Shown here piece after piece: positions 26,040 through 34,684 of a stretch of 64,000 nt of DNA (position 1 is its first letter; every line of letters begins with the position of its first letter). The stretch comes from Streptomyces sp. NRRL S-1022 (GTDB taxonomy: Bacteria > Actinomycetota > Actinomycetes > Streptomycetales > Streptomycetaceae): assembly GCF_000720135.1 (NCBI RefSeq), contig NZ_JOIU01000030.1, positions 1 to 64,000 of the forward strand. Reading direction: 5' to 3'. The notes below the pieces were generated by a model. It ran no database searches. It was not told the DNA's origin and worked only from the letters and a program-made list of their open reading frames with translations. A program made the position numbers and the translations under genes.

Positions 26040-27106
26040 AGATAGACCTGACCGACACCACCGCCGGAGAGATCAACAAGGCGCTCGTGCGGGGCCGCCG
26101 CGCCATCGGCACGCCCGCCGTCGGCATGGTCCTCACCCTCGTCATCGTCACCGACGAGGAGAACGCCTACGACTCGCTGAAGGCCGCCAACGACGCCTCG
26201 CGCGAGCACCCCTCGCGCACGCTGGTGGTCATCAAGCGGGTCTCGCGTTCGCCGCGCGACCGTACGTCCTCGCGGCTGGACGCCGAGGTGCGGGTGGGCG
26301 CGGACGCGGGCACCGGCGAGACGGTCGTCCTGCGGCTGTACGGCGAGGCCGCCGACCACGCCGACTCGGTGGTCCTGCCGCTGCTGCTGCCGGACGCCCC
26401 GGTGGTCGTGTGGTGGCCGGTGAACGCCCCGCTGGACCCGGCGAAGGACCCGCTGGGCGCGCTCGCCCAGCGCCGGGTCACCGACACCTACGCCGCCGAG
26501 GAGCCGGTGCGGGAGCTGTCCGCCCGTGCCTCGGCCTACACGCCCGGCGACACCGACCTGTCCTGGACCCGGATCACGCCGTGGCGCTCGATGCTGGCGG
26601 CGGCCCTGGACCAGGTCACCTGCGAGGTGAAGGCCGTCGAGGTGGAGGGCGAGGAGTTCAACCCGAGCTGTGAGCTGCTGGCGATGTGGCTCGCGGACCG
26701 GCTGGACCTGCCCGTGAGGCGTTCGCTGTCCTCCGGTCCCGGTCTGACCGCGGTTCGCATGGACACCAGCCAGGGCCCGATCGTGCTGGACCGGGCCGAC
26801 GGCTCGCTGGCCACGCTGTCCATCGAGGGCCAGCCGGCCCGCGCGGTGGCGCTGAAGCGGCGGGACACCGCCGAGCTGATCGCGGAGGAGCTGCGCCGGC
26901 TGGACCCGGACGACACCTACGCGTCGGCGCTGCGCTACGGCGTGGACCGGCTGGACACGGTCGCGCAGCAGACCTCCGAGACCGGGACCACGGCCGAGCC
27001 GGCCGCGGAACCGGAACCGGTCGAGGATGCGGCCAAGGCCCCCGCGAAGAAGGCGGCGGCCAAGACCGCGAAGAAGGCACCGGCGAGGAAGGCGACGGCG
27101 AAGTGA
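26036..27106 (+). CDS. opcA: OpcA, glucose-6-phosphate dehydrogenase assembly protein
   Basis: This 356-residue protein is needed for full Zwf activity in actinobacteria and cyanobacteria. Family regions include VVVWWPVNAP and TDLSWTRITPWR. The last ~37 residues form a Lys/Ala/Pro-rich tail (KAPAKKAAAKTAKK and similar) outside the conserved domain. Stop-start overlaps join it to zwf (26036-26039) and pgl (27103-27106), consistent with balanced production. Confidence 0.93.
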   Translation: MKIDLTDTTAGEINKALVRGRRAIGTPAVGMVLTLVIVTDEENAYDSLKAANDASREHPSRTLVVIKRVSRSPRDRTSSRLDAEVRVGADAGTGETVVLRLYGEAADHADSVVLPLLLPDAPVVVWWPVNAPLDPAKDPLGALAQRRVTDTYAAEEPVRELSARASAYTPGDTDLSWTRITPWRSMLAAALDQVTCEVKAVEVEGEEFNPSCELLAMWLADRLDLPVRRSLSSGPGLTAVRMDTSQGPIVLDRADGSLATLSIEGQPARAVALKRRDTAELIAEELRRLDPDDTYASALRYGVDRLDTVAQQTSETGTTAEPAAEPEPVEDAAKAPAKKAAAKTAKKAPARKATAK

Positions 27107-27885
27107 GCACTCCGCAGCTGGTCGTCCACCACGACAAGGAGCTGATGGCGCAGGCCGCCGCGGCCCGCCTGATCACGAAGATCGTGGACGCGCAGGCCTC
27201 CCGGGGCACCGCGTCCGTGGTCCTCACGGGCGGTCGCAACGGCAACGGCCTGCTGGCCGCGCTGGCGGCGGCCCCCGCCCGGGACGCCGTCGACTGGGGC
27301 CGCCTGGACCTGTGGTGGGGCGACGAGCGCTACCTTCCCGAGGGCGACCCCGAGCGCAATGTCACGCAGGCCCGCGAGGCCCTGCTGGACTCGGTGCCGC
27401 TGGACCCGGAGCGCGTGCACGCCATGCCCGCCTCCGACGGCCCGTACGGCTCGGACGTCGAGGCCGCCGCGGAGGCGTACGCGGCGGAGCTGGCGAAGGC
27501 GGCCGGACCGGAGAACCACGGTGCGGTGCCGGCCTTCGACGTCCTGCTGCTGGGCCTCGGCCCGGACACCCACGTGGCCTCGCTCTTCCCGGAGCTGCCG
27601 GCCGTACGGGAGACCGAGCGCACGGTGGTCGGCGTGCACGGTGCCCCGAAGCCGCCGCCCACCCGGATCTCGCTGACCCTTCCGGCGATCCGCGCGGCCC
27701 GCGAGGTCTGGCTCCTCGCGGCCGGCGAGGACAAGGCGGAGGCCGCGGCCATCGCCCTGTCGGGCGCGGGCGAGATCCAGGCCCCGGCGGCGGGCGCGTA
27801 CGGCCGCTCGCGCACCCTGTGGCTCCTGGACTCGGCGGCGGCCTCCCGGCTGCCCAGGTCGCTGTATCCGCCGGCGTCTCCGTGA
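27103..27885 (+). CDS. pgl: 6-phosphogluconolactonase
   Basis: This 260-residue enzyme hydrolyses 6-phosphogluconolactone to 6-phosphogluconate, the step after Zwf. SugE/NagB-like motifs are seen: LTGGRNGNG, LWWGDERYLP and LLLGLGPDTHVASLFP. It starts with GTG overlapping the opcA TGA. It is the last gene of the pentose-phosphate operon, followed by a strong hairpin at 27905-27930. Confidence 0.94.
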   Translation: MSTPQLVVHHDKELMAQAAAARLITKIVDAQASRGTASVVLTGGRNGNGLLAALAAAPARDAVDWGRLDLWWGDERYLPEGDPERNVTQAREALLDSVPLDPERVHAMPASDGPYGSDVEAAAEAYAAELAKAAGPENHGAVPAFDVLLLGLGPDTHVASLFPELPAVRETERTVVGVHGAPKPPPTRISLTLPAIRAAREVWLLAAGEDKAEAAAIALSGAGEIQAPAAGAYGRSRTLWLLDSAAASRLPRSLYPPASP

Positions 27886-27904
27886 CGCCCGCGGGGGTGT
27901 AGCC

Positions 27905-27930
27905 GCGGCGGGGGCTCCGGCCCCCGCCGC
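27905..27930. terminator. Bidirectional terminator between pgl and the sugar-importer operon
   Basis: A perfect 11-bp GC stem pairs 27905-27915 with 27920-27930 around TCCG. It lies between converging stops at 27885 and 27933, two bases before the latter on the plus strand. Confidence 0.7.
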
Positions 27931-27932
27931 CG

Positions 27933-28772
27933 CTATTTCACCGACCCCGCCATCACGCCCTGCACGAAGTGCCGCTGGAAGGCGAAGAACACCACGACCG
28001 GCACGATCAGGGACAGGAACGCGCCCGGCGCGAGGACGTCGATGTTGCTGCCGAACTGGCGGATCTGCGACTGGAGTTCCACGGTCAGGGGCTGGGCGGA
28101 GCTGTCCGCGAAGAGCAGGGCGACCAGCATGTCGTTCCAGACCCACAGGAACTGGAAGATGGCGAGCGAGGCGAGCGCCGGGCGGCCCACCGGCAGCACC
28201 AGCCGGGTGAAGATGCGCCACTCGGTGCCGCCGTCCATCCGGGCCGCCTCCAGCATCTCCTTCGGGATGTCCGCGAAGTAGTTGCGGAGCAGGAAGACGG
28301 CGAAGGGCAGGCCGTAGGCGACGTGGAAGAGGACGACCCCGGGGATCGTGCCGAACAGGCCCAGCGCGCCGAAGAGTTTGGCGACGGGCAGCAGGCCGAT
28401 CTGCACCGGCACCACCAGCAGGGCCACCACCAGCAGGAACAGCGGCTCCCGCAGCGGGAAGTCCAGCCAGGCGAAGGCGTATCCGGCGAGGGCGGCGATG
28501 ACGACGACCAGGGTGGTGGCCGGTACCGAGATCAGCACCGTGTTCCAGAAGGCCTGCGTCATGCCGGAGTTCTTCAGCAGCGCCGAGTAGTTGTCGAAGG
28601 ACAGCCGGCCGGGCGCGGCCAGCGCCGTCCACCAGCCGCCCTTCGCGGTGTCCTGGGCCGAGCGCAGGGAGGACACGAACAGTCCGGCCAGCGGGGTCAG
28701 CCAGACCAGCCCGATGACCACCAGGAAGGCCTGCACCAGGCCGCTGCCCAGGCCGCGCCTGATCGCGTTCAT
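27933..28772 (-). CDS. MalG-type ABC sugar permease
   Basis: This 279-residue membrane protein has six helices and the EAA loop EAARMDGGTEWRIFTRLVLP that contacts the ATPase. It is the second permease of a CUT1-type importer for di- or oligosaccharides. It follows the MalF-type permease by 10 bases. No dedicated ATPase gene is present; in Streptomyces a shared MsiK ATPase encoded elsewhere usually drives such systems. Confidence 0.92.
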   Translation of the reverse strand: MNAIRRGLGSGLVQAFLVVIGLVWLTPLAGLFVSSLRSAQDTAKGGWWTALAAPGRLSFDNYSALLKNSGMTQAFWNTVLISVPATTLVVVIAALAGYAFAWLDFPLREPLFLLVVALLVVPVQIGLLPVAKLFGALGLFGTIPGVVLFHVAYGLPFAVFLLRNYFADIPKEMLEAARMDGGTEWRIFTRLVLPVGRPALASLAIFQFLWVWNDMLVALLFADSSAQPLTVELQSQIRQFGSNIDVLAPGAFLSLIVPVVVFFAFQRHFVQGVMAGSVK

Positions 28773-28782
28773 CGCTGACTCC

Positions 28783-30135
28783 TCATCGCTGACTCTGTCG
28801 GAAACGGCGGACGTTGAAGACCATCGCGGGGATCACCAGGAGCAGGAGCAGGACGCCGAGGGCGCTGCCGAGGCCCTGGTCGTTGCCGCCGCCGAAGGAG
28901 ACCAGCCACATCTGGGTGGCGAGGACGGTGGCGTCCTCCTGCACCGGGCCGGGCGCGATGATGTAGACGAGGTCGAAGACCTTCATCACGTTGATGACGA
29001 GGGTCACGAAGACCACGGTGAGGACGGGTGCGAGCAGCGGCACGGTGATCCGGCGGAAGATCTGCCACTCGTTCGCGCCGTCCATGCGGGCCGCCTCCAG
29101 CGCGTCCCGGGGCAGCGTGGACAGGCCGGCGCCGATCAGGACCATCGCGAAGCCGGTCCAGATCCACAGGTAGGCGCCGATGATCGCCGGGGTGACCAGG
29201 GTCGGGCCGAGCCAGGAGATGCCCTGGTAGGGCGGGGCGAAGTTCGACTCGGGCAGTTTCACCGTGTAGGAGCCGCGCTCCAGCCCCGGGAAGCGGAAGG
29301 AGCCGTCGGCGGCGGTCGTGGTGCTCGCGACCGTCCTGCCGTCCCGCACCGCCTGGACCGTCATGCCGGGCAGACCGCTCTCCTCGGGGTCGACCGCGCC
29401 CTGCTTCCCGCCGCCGCCGGGGGTGAAGTCCAGGTAGACGACTCCGCGCAGCTCGCCGGGCGCGGCCTTGCGGCCGGCCGCCGTGCGGGCGGGTGCGGCG
29501 TCCCGGGGCAGGTCCTTGGGCAGGACGCCGACCATCGGGAGGGTCACGGTGTCACCCGCCGAGGCGGTCGTCCGGTAGGAGCCGTCCGGGTCCTGGGTGA
29601 GCAGGCCGGTGCGGCCGCGGGCGGTCGGGTAGGTCGACGTGCCCTGGAAGGCGTCGTGGACGGAGACGACGGCCGCGTTCAGCACGCCCTTGTCCGGGTC
29701 CTCGTCGTAGGCGAGCCGGAAGATGATGCCGGCGGCGAGGAAGGACACCGCCATCGGCATGAACAGCAGGAGTTTGAAGGCGGTCGCCCAGCGGACCTTC
29801 TCCACCAGGACGGCCAGGATCAGGCCGAGGCCGGTGAGCAGGGCGGGGGCGACGACGACCCAGATGGTGGTGTTCCGGATGGCCTTCAGGGTGGCCGGGT
29901 CGCGGAACATCTCGGTGTAGTTGGCGCCGCCGACGAACCGGGTGCCGGAGGCGTCGAAGAAGCTGCGGCCGACGGAGAACAGCACCGGGTAGACGACGAG
30001 GGCGCCGAGCAGGAGCAGCGCGGGGAGGACGAAGAGCAGGGCGATGAGCCGGCCGCGCCGCCGGCCGCGGCGCGCGGGCGCCGGGCCGGCGGCCCGCGGG
30101 GCCGCCTGCCGCTTCAGAGCAGTGGTGGCGGTCAT
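28783..30135 (-). CDS. MalF-type ABC sugar permease with extracellular Ig-like insertion
   Basis: This 450-residue CUT1 permease is longer than usual (about 300). Helices appear near residues 30-52, 88-112, 120-140 and from 310 onward, with an EAA loop at 347-366 (EAARMDGANEWQIFRRITVP). Between helices lies an extra loop of about 165 residues (142-308) that should face outside. Its part at about 228-296 resembles a CnaB/SdrD-B-type prealbumin-like fold: VYLDFTPGG, GLPGMTVQAVRDG, TTTAADGSFRFPGLERGSY. The start at 30135 matches where family similarity begins. The insert might contact the binding protein or the wall; that is inference. Confidence 0.88.
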   Translation of the reverse strand: MTATTALKRQAAPRAAGPAPARRGRRRGRLIALLFVLPALLLLGALVVYPVLFSVGRSFFDASGTRFVGGANYTEMFRDPATLKAIRNTTIWVVVAPALLTGLGLILAVLVEKVRWATAFKLLLFMPMAVSFLAAGIIFRLAYDEDPDKGVLNAAVVSVHDAFQGTSTYPTARGRTGLLTQDPDGSYRTTASAGDTVTLPMVGVLPKDLPRDAAPARTAAGRKAAPGELRGVVYLDFTPGGGGKQGAVDPEESGLPGMTVQAVRDGRTVASTTTAADGSFRFPGLERGSYTVKLPESNFAPPYQGISWLGPTLVTPAIIGAYLWIWTGFAMVLIGAGLSTLPRDALEAARMDGANEWQIFRRITVPLLAPVLTVVFVTLVINVMKVFDLVYIIAPGPVQEDATVLATQMWLVSFGGGNDQGLGSALGVLLLLLVIPAMVFNVRRFRQSQR

Positions 30136-30146
30136 GGTGCTGCCGT

Positions 30147-31472
30147 TCAGTCCTGGTAGGCCTTGGCCGCCGCGGCTTCCAGCTTCGCCGCGGTGCCCTT
30201 CGGGTCCGACGGGTCGCGCAGGAAGTCCTGGAGCAGCTTCCACTCGCCGGCCCCCTTGGTGCCGCCGAAGGCCGCCGGGGCCTGGTCGGACATGTCGAAG
30301 CGGACCGAGTCGCCGGCACCGACCAGGGACTTGGCGGTGGCACGGGTGACGTCGTCGCCGTACGCGGCGGGGTCCAGCTTCTTGTTCGGGGACAGGAAGC
30401 CGCCGGCCTTCGCCCAGACGGCCGCGGCCTCGGGGGTGGCGAGGTACTCCAGCAGCTTCATGCCGGCCTTGGCGTTCTTGGCGTCCTTGAGGACGACGGC
30501 CGCGTCACCGCCGCTGACCACCGGGGCGGTGCCGCCGTCGACCGCGGGGAAGGGGAAGAAGCCGGCGTCCTTGCCGATGGCCTTGCCGTACTGGTCGTGG
30601 GCGACCCCGGCCACGAAGTCGCCCTCGTAGACCATGCCGGCCTCGGGCTTGGGCCCGAAGACCTTCTCCACGGAGCCGGGGAAGTCGGTGTTCAGGGCCC
30701 CCTTCTGGCCGCCCGCGATCAGCTGCTTGTCCTTGAACAGCTTGCCGAGGGTGGTGAGCGCCTCGACCACGGTCGGGTCGGTCCACTTGAGCTTGTGGGC
30801 GGCGAGGGCGTCGTACTTCTCGGGGCCGGCCTGGGAGAGGTAGACGTTCTCGAACCAGTCGGTGAGGGTCCAGCCGTCCTGTCCGGCGACGGCGAAGGCG
30901 GCGAGTCCGGAGTCGGAGACGGTGTGCCCGGCCTTGAGCAGGTCGGCGTACGTCTTCGGGGGCTTGACACCGGCCTGGGTGAGGGCGTCGGGGCTGTACC
31001 AGACCGTCGACTTGTGGGCGGCCTTGAAGTAGAGGCCGTAGAGGGTGCCGTCGACGCTGCCGTACTTCTTCCACACGGGGGCGTAGTCGGCGTCGATGGT
31101 CTGCTGCGCGGTCGGCGAGAGCGGCTTCAGCCAGCCCTTCTTGGCGAACTGTTGCAGCACGCCGACCTGGGGGACCATCACGACGTCGGGTGCGTTGCCG
31201 CCCTCGATCTTGCTGCCGACGACGGTGGAGACGTTGTCGCCGGTCGACACGAACTGGGTCTTCGCGCCGGTCTTCTCCGTGAACGCGTCCAGCACCTTCT
31301 GGAAGTTCTTCTGCTCGCTGCCGGACCAGACGCCGGCCACGGTGACGGTCTGGCCGCTCAGGGCCTTGTCGCCGCCGCCGGCGGAGACGTCCCCGCCGCC
31401 GCAGGCGGTGGCACCGAGGGCGAGCGTGAGGGCGATGCAGCTGGTGAGCAGGGTGGTGCGGCGTCGCATCAT
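30147..31472 (-). CDS. Sugar ABC transporter solute-binding lipoprotein
   Basis: This 441-residue extracellular solute-binding protein of family 1 has a signal peptide with lipobox LGATAC, Cys24 being the lipid anchor. The mature part shows typical sugar-binder blocks (GNAPDVVMVPQ, LYGLYFKAAHKSTVWYS). It lies 28 bases after the GH13 gene and 11 before the MalF-type gene, so the four genes form one operon. The nearby alpha-glucosidase points to alpha-glucosides such as maltose or trehalose as cargo. Confidence 0.92.
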   Translation of the reverse strand: MMRRRTTLLTSCIALTLALGATACGGGDVSAGGGDKALSGQTVTVAGVWSGSEQKNFQKVLDAFTEKTGAKTQFVSTGDNVSTVVGSKIEGGNAPDVVMVPQVGVLQQFAKKGWLKPLSPTAQQTIDADYAPVWKKYGSVDGTLYGLYFKAAHKSTVWYSPDALTQAGVKPPKTYADLLKAGHTVSDSGLAAFAVAGQDGWTLTDWFENVYLSQAGPEKYDALAAHKLKWTDPTVVEALTTLGKLFKDKQLIAGGQKGALNTDFPGSVEKVFGPKPEAGMVYEGDFVAGVAHDQYGKAIGKDAGFFPFPAVDGGTAPVVSGGDAAVVLKDAKNAKAGMKLLEYLATPEAAAVWAKAGGFLSPNKKLDPAAYGDDVTRATAKSLVGAGDSVRFDMSDQAPAAFGGTKGAGEWKLLQDFLRDPSDPKGTAAKLEAAAAKAYQD

Positions 31473-31500
31473 CGTTGATGTCCCTTCAAGAGGCGGTGGA

Positions 31501-33108
31501 TCAGAGGTCGTTCAGCCACCAGGCCGCCGTGGCGCCGGGCAGGACGCCCGGTGCACAGGGGCCGCTGGACAGCAGGGGGGTGCCGGAGACCGGCGCGGGC
31601 GTGGGGGCGGTACCGAAGTTGACGGCACAGACCAGGCCGTCGCCGCGGACGAAGGCGAGGACGCCCGGCGGGGTGTCCAGCCAGTCCAGCGGGCCGTCGC
31701 CCAGCTGGGGCAGGGTCTTGCGCAGGTGCAGACCCTCCCGGTACAGGTGCCAGAAGGAGCGGGTGTCGGCGAGGGCGCGGTCGGTGGCGTACTCGGCGAA
31801 GTACTCCGGCTGGGGCAGCCAGGGCTTGGCGCCCTCGGCGCCGGAGGTGAAGCCGAACGGGGAGGCCTGCCCGGACCAGGGCAGCGGCACCCGGCATCCG
31901 TCGCGGATCCGGGCGCGGCTGCCGGTGCGCCGGAAGATCGGGTCGGTGAGCACGTCGTCGGGCAGGTCGACGACCTCGGGCAGGCCGAGTTCCTCGCCCT
32001 GGTAGATGTACGCGGCTCCGGGCAGCGCCAGCATCAGCAGGGCGGCGGCGCGGGCGCGGGCGGTGCCGAGTCCGCTGCCCTCGGGGGCGGGTTCGCCGTA
32101 GCGGGTGACGGTGCGGACCTGGTCGTGGTTGTTGAGGACCCAGGTGACCGTGGAGCCGGTGCCGGCGATGTCCTGCATCGCCTCGGAGATGACCTTGCGG
32201 AAGGCGTCGGCGTCCCAGGCGGCGCCGAGCAGGTCGAAGAAGAAGGCCTGGTGGAGTTCGTCGGGGCGCACGTACAGGGCGTGTTCGCGGGCGGTGGGGA
32301 CGGAGACCTCGCCGACCAGCAGGCGTTCGCGGCCGTCCCGGGCGCCGTACTCCTCGCAGGTGGCGCGCCAGCGGCGCCACACCTCGTGCACCTCGGGCTG
32401 GTTCCAGGCGAGCGGGTTGACCGAGTCGCGGGTGCGGGCGTCGGCCTCCGGGTCGTCGGAGTCGGGCAGGTCCGGGTGCTTGAACAGGCCGGCGGCGACG
32501 TCGATGCGGAAGCCGTCCACGCCCCGGTCGAGCCAGAACCGCAGGGTGCGGTCGAACTCGGCGGGGATCTCGGGGTTGCGCCAGTTCCAGTCGGGCTGCT
32601 CGGGCGTGAACATGTGCAGGTACCACTGGCCGTCGGCGACGCGGGTCCAGGCCGGGCCGCCGAACATGGCGTGCCAGTTGTTGGGCGGCTCGCTGCCGTC
32701 GGGGCCGCGGCCGTCGGCGAAGTGGAAGCGGGCGCGGGCCGGGCTGCCCGGGGCGCTGTCGAGGGCCTCGCGGAACCAGGGGTGCTCGCTGGAGCAGTGG
32801 TTGGGGACGATGTCGAGGAGCACCTTGATGCCGAGGCGCCGGGCCGCCGCCATCAGCAGGTCGAACTCGGCGAGGTCGCCGAAGACCGGGTCGACGTCAC
32901 GGTAGTCGGCGACGTCGTAGCCGTGGTCGTGCTGCGGCGAGGGGTAGAACGGGCTGAGCCAGATCCCGTCGACGCCGAGCTTCTTCAGGTACGGCAGCCC
33001 GGCCCGGACGCCCGAGAGGTCGCCGATGCCGTCGCCGGTGCTGTCCAGGAAGCTGCGGACGTACACCTGGTAGATCACGGCGTCCCGCCACCAATGATGC
33101 CTGTTCAA
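31501..33108 (-). CDS. GH13 alpha-glucosidase
   Basis: This 535-residue GH13 enzyme has nucleophile Asp203 (GFRIDVAAG), acid/base Glu267 (LLVGEVSV) and the His328-Asp329 pair (VLNNHDQV). No signal peptide is present, so it should hydrolyse imported alpha-glucosides inside the cell (oligo-1,6-glucosidase/maltase type). It leads the importer operon, and a promoter region with TTGACA lies upstream (33176-33181). Exact linkage preference is not clear from sequence. Confidence 0.93.
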   Translation of the reverse strand: MNRHHWWRDAVIYQVYVRSFLDSTGDGIGDLSGVRAGLPYLKKLGVDGIWLSPFYPSPQHDHGYDVADYRDVDPVFGDLAEFDLLMAAARRLGIKVLLDIVPNHCSSEHPWFREALDSAPGSPARARFHFADGRGPDGSEPPNNWHAMFGGPAWTRVADGQWYLHMFTPEQPDWNWRNPEIPAEFDRTLRFWLDRGVDGFRIDVAAGLFKHPDLPDSDDPEADARTRDSVNPLAWNQPEVHEVWRRWRATCEEYGARDGRERLLVGEVSVPTAREHALYVRPDELHQAFFFDLLGAAWDADAFRKVISEAMQDIAGTGSTVTWVLNNHDQVRTVTRYGEPAPEGSGLGTARARAAALLMLALPGAAYIYQGEELGLPEVVDLPDDVLTDPIFRRTGSRARIRDGCRVPLPWSGQASPFGFTSGAEGAKPWLPQPEYFAEYATDRALADTRSFWHLYREGLHLRKTLPQLGDGPLDWLDTPPGVLAFVRGDGLVCAVNFGTAPTPAPVSGTPLLSSGPCAPGVLPGATAAWWLNDL

Positions 33109-33142
33109 CCCTGTGGAACCTGTCTCTGAAAGGGGGGCTGTT

Positions 33143-33181
33143 ATGCATGCATGTTAGGTAGGCGGCGCACTCAGGTGTCAA
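33143..33181 (-). promoter_or_regulatory. Promoter/operator region of the GH13-importer operon
   Basis: On the minus strand TTGACA (33181-33176) is a perfect -35. About 18 bases on, CTAACA is a possible -10, and it falls in the octamer TACCTAAC (33160-33153). The 10-bp palindrome ATGCATGCAT (33143-33152) follows at once, where a repressor would overlap the start of transcription. The operon start codon is at 33108. Confidence 0.5.
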
Positions 33182-33279
33182 CGAAGTGAACGGAAGATAC
33201 TGGCCGGTTGGGCTCGCAAACGCCAACAAATCACCCCAAGGCGACAGCAGTCGTGATGGTGGCGTTACCTAACAAGTAA

Positions 33280-34551
33280 CTAGCGTCGGGCGATGGCGTC
33301 GAGTTCGCGCGCCAGCCGGCGCACGGCCTGCCCGGGCGTCTGGCGTCCGGTGAGCGCGTCCTGCACGACCGCCTGCACGGCCAGGCTCACCTGGTCGTAG
33401 TGCGGGCTCTTGGGGCGCGGCCGGGCGGTGAGCACGGCGGTGCGCAGGGTCGGCAGATAGGGGAACCGCCTGGCGAGCGCGGGCTCCTCGTAGAGCCCCG
33501 CGCGTACGGGCGGCAGCGCGCCCCGGGTGAGCACCTGGCGCTGCACGGGCGCGCTGGTGAGGTAGGCGATCAGGCGCGCGGCGGAGTCCGGGTGCCGGGC
33601 GTGGGAGTTGACCGCGAGGTTGGAGCCGCCGAGCACGCTGGTCCCCGGGCCGTCGGGGCCTGGCAGCGGTACGGCGCCGATCCGGCCGGCGACCTTCGAG
33701 CCCCGCTCCGAGGCGACGGCGTAGGCGTAGGGCCAGTTGCGCAGGAAGAGCAGCCTGCCGTCCTGGAAGGCCTGTTTGGACTCCTCCTCCTTGTAGGTCA
33801 GCGCCCGCTTCGGGATCCAGCCCTCGCGCAGGCCGCGGGCGAGGAAGCCGATGCCCTCGCGGGCGGCGGCCGAGTCGACCGTGACCCGGGTGCCCTCGCC
33901 GCCGAGGATCGTGCCGCCCGCCGAGTACACCGCCTCGGCCGCGTTCACGGTCAGGCCCTCGTAGGGCAGGAACTGGCCCGCGTAGCCGTCGAGCCCGTAC
34001 TTCGGCGCGATGGTCCTCGCGTCGCGCTCCAGCTCGCCCCAGGTGTGCGGCGGGGACACGCCCTCCTTGGCGAGAATGTCCTTGCGATACAGGAGGAGTC
34101 CGGCATTCGTCACATACGGGACCGCGTACAGCCGACCGTCGTACGTGGCCGTGTCCACCACCGGCGGCAGGAAGCTGTCCAGCGGGAAGCGGTCGCGCGG
34201 CAGCGGGCGGATCCAGCCGGCCGCCGCGAACTCCGGGGTCCAGTCGACGTCGATGTTCAGCACGTCGAACCGGCCCCGGTCGCCGCCGCGCAGGTCGGTC
34301 GTCATCTGCGCGTGCGTCTCGTCGGCGGAGTCCGGCAGCTCGACCAGGGTGACCTTCTCACCGGGATGCGTGCGGTTCCAGCCCTGGAGCAGCGGGCCCA
34401 GATAGCCGGTGAGGTCACCCGCGGTGGCCAGGGTGAGCGGGCCGCGCCCGCCGCCGGCCGCCTCGTCGGCGCGGGCGCCGGAGGTGACGTACCCGGTCAT
34501 GATCACCACGAGAACCAGCAGGCCCCTACCGGCGGCGCGTATCCACCGCAT
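33280..34551 (-). CDS. Orphan extracellular solute-binding protein, family 1
   Basis: This 423-residue protein resembles sugar-binding proteins of ABC importers (VLNIDVDWTPEFAAAGWIRPL, YVTNAGLLLYRKD, TSVLGGSNLAVN). The N-terminus has an uncleaved-looking or Sec-type signal (AAGRGLLVLVVIMTGYVTSGARA) without a lipobox cysteine. The ATG at 34551 is chosen because GGGAGGA stands 4-5 bases upstream; earlier codons to 34617 add a non-hydrophobic extension. No permease follows in line: the next operon downstream already has its own binder. Both share an upstream GTTAGGTA octamer, so they may be co-regulated. Confidence 0.82.
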   Translation of the reverse strand: MRWIRAAGRGLLVLVVIMTGYVTSGARADEAAGGGRGPLTLATAGDLTGYLGPLLQGWNRTHPGEKVTLVELPDSADETHAQMTTDLRGGDRGRFDVLNIDVDWTPEFAAAGWIRPLPRDRFPLDSFLPPVVDTATYDGRLYAVPYVTNAGLLLYRKDILAKEGVSPPHTWGELERDARTIAPKYGLDGYAGQFLPYEGLTVNAAEAVYSAGGTILGGEGTRVTVDSAAAREGIGFLARGLREGWIPKRALTYKEEESKQAFQDGRLLFLRNWPYAYAVASERGSKVAGRIGAVPLPGPDGPGTSVLGGSNLAVNSHARHPDSAARLIAYLTSAPVQRQVLTRGALPPVRAGLYEEPALARRFPYLPTLRTAVLTARPRPKSPHYDQVSLAVQAVVQDALTGRQTPGQAVRRLARELDAIARR

Positions 34552-34630
34552 AGGTTCCTCCCTGTACACCGGCACCACGGGCACCCTTGCCCACCCTCGT
34601 CCGAGGACCGAGGCCATGTATACCCGTTAG

Positions 34631-34643
34631 GTATGCGCGATAC
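34631..34643. promoter_or_regulatory. Dyad upstream of padR (candidate operator)
   Basis: GTAT-GCGCG-ATAC is a perfect inverted repeat 41 bases before the PadR-type gene and between it and the divergent binding-protein gene. PadR proteins commonly repress their own operon through such dyads. Its left arm overlaps a GTTAGGTA octamer (34626-34633). Confidence 0.4.
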
Positions 34644-34684
34644 TAGGGCCTGGAGCACATGGAGCAGACAGGAGGACAGCACGA

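Noticed and set aside
33150..33170. Iron-box-like TTAGGTAGG upstream of the GH13 operon
   Set aside because: Only one half-site is present; the opposite CCTAA arm is missing, and the octamer is explained better by the GTTAGGTA pattern.
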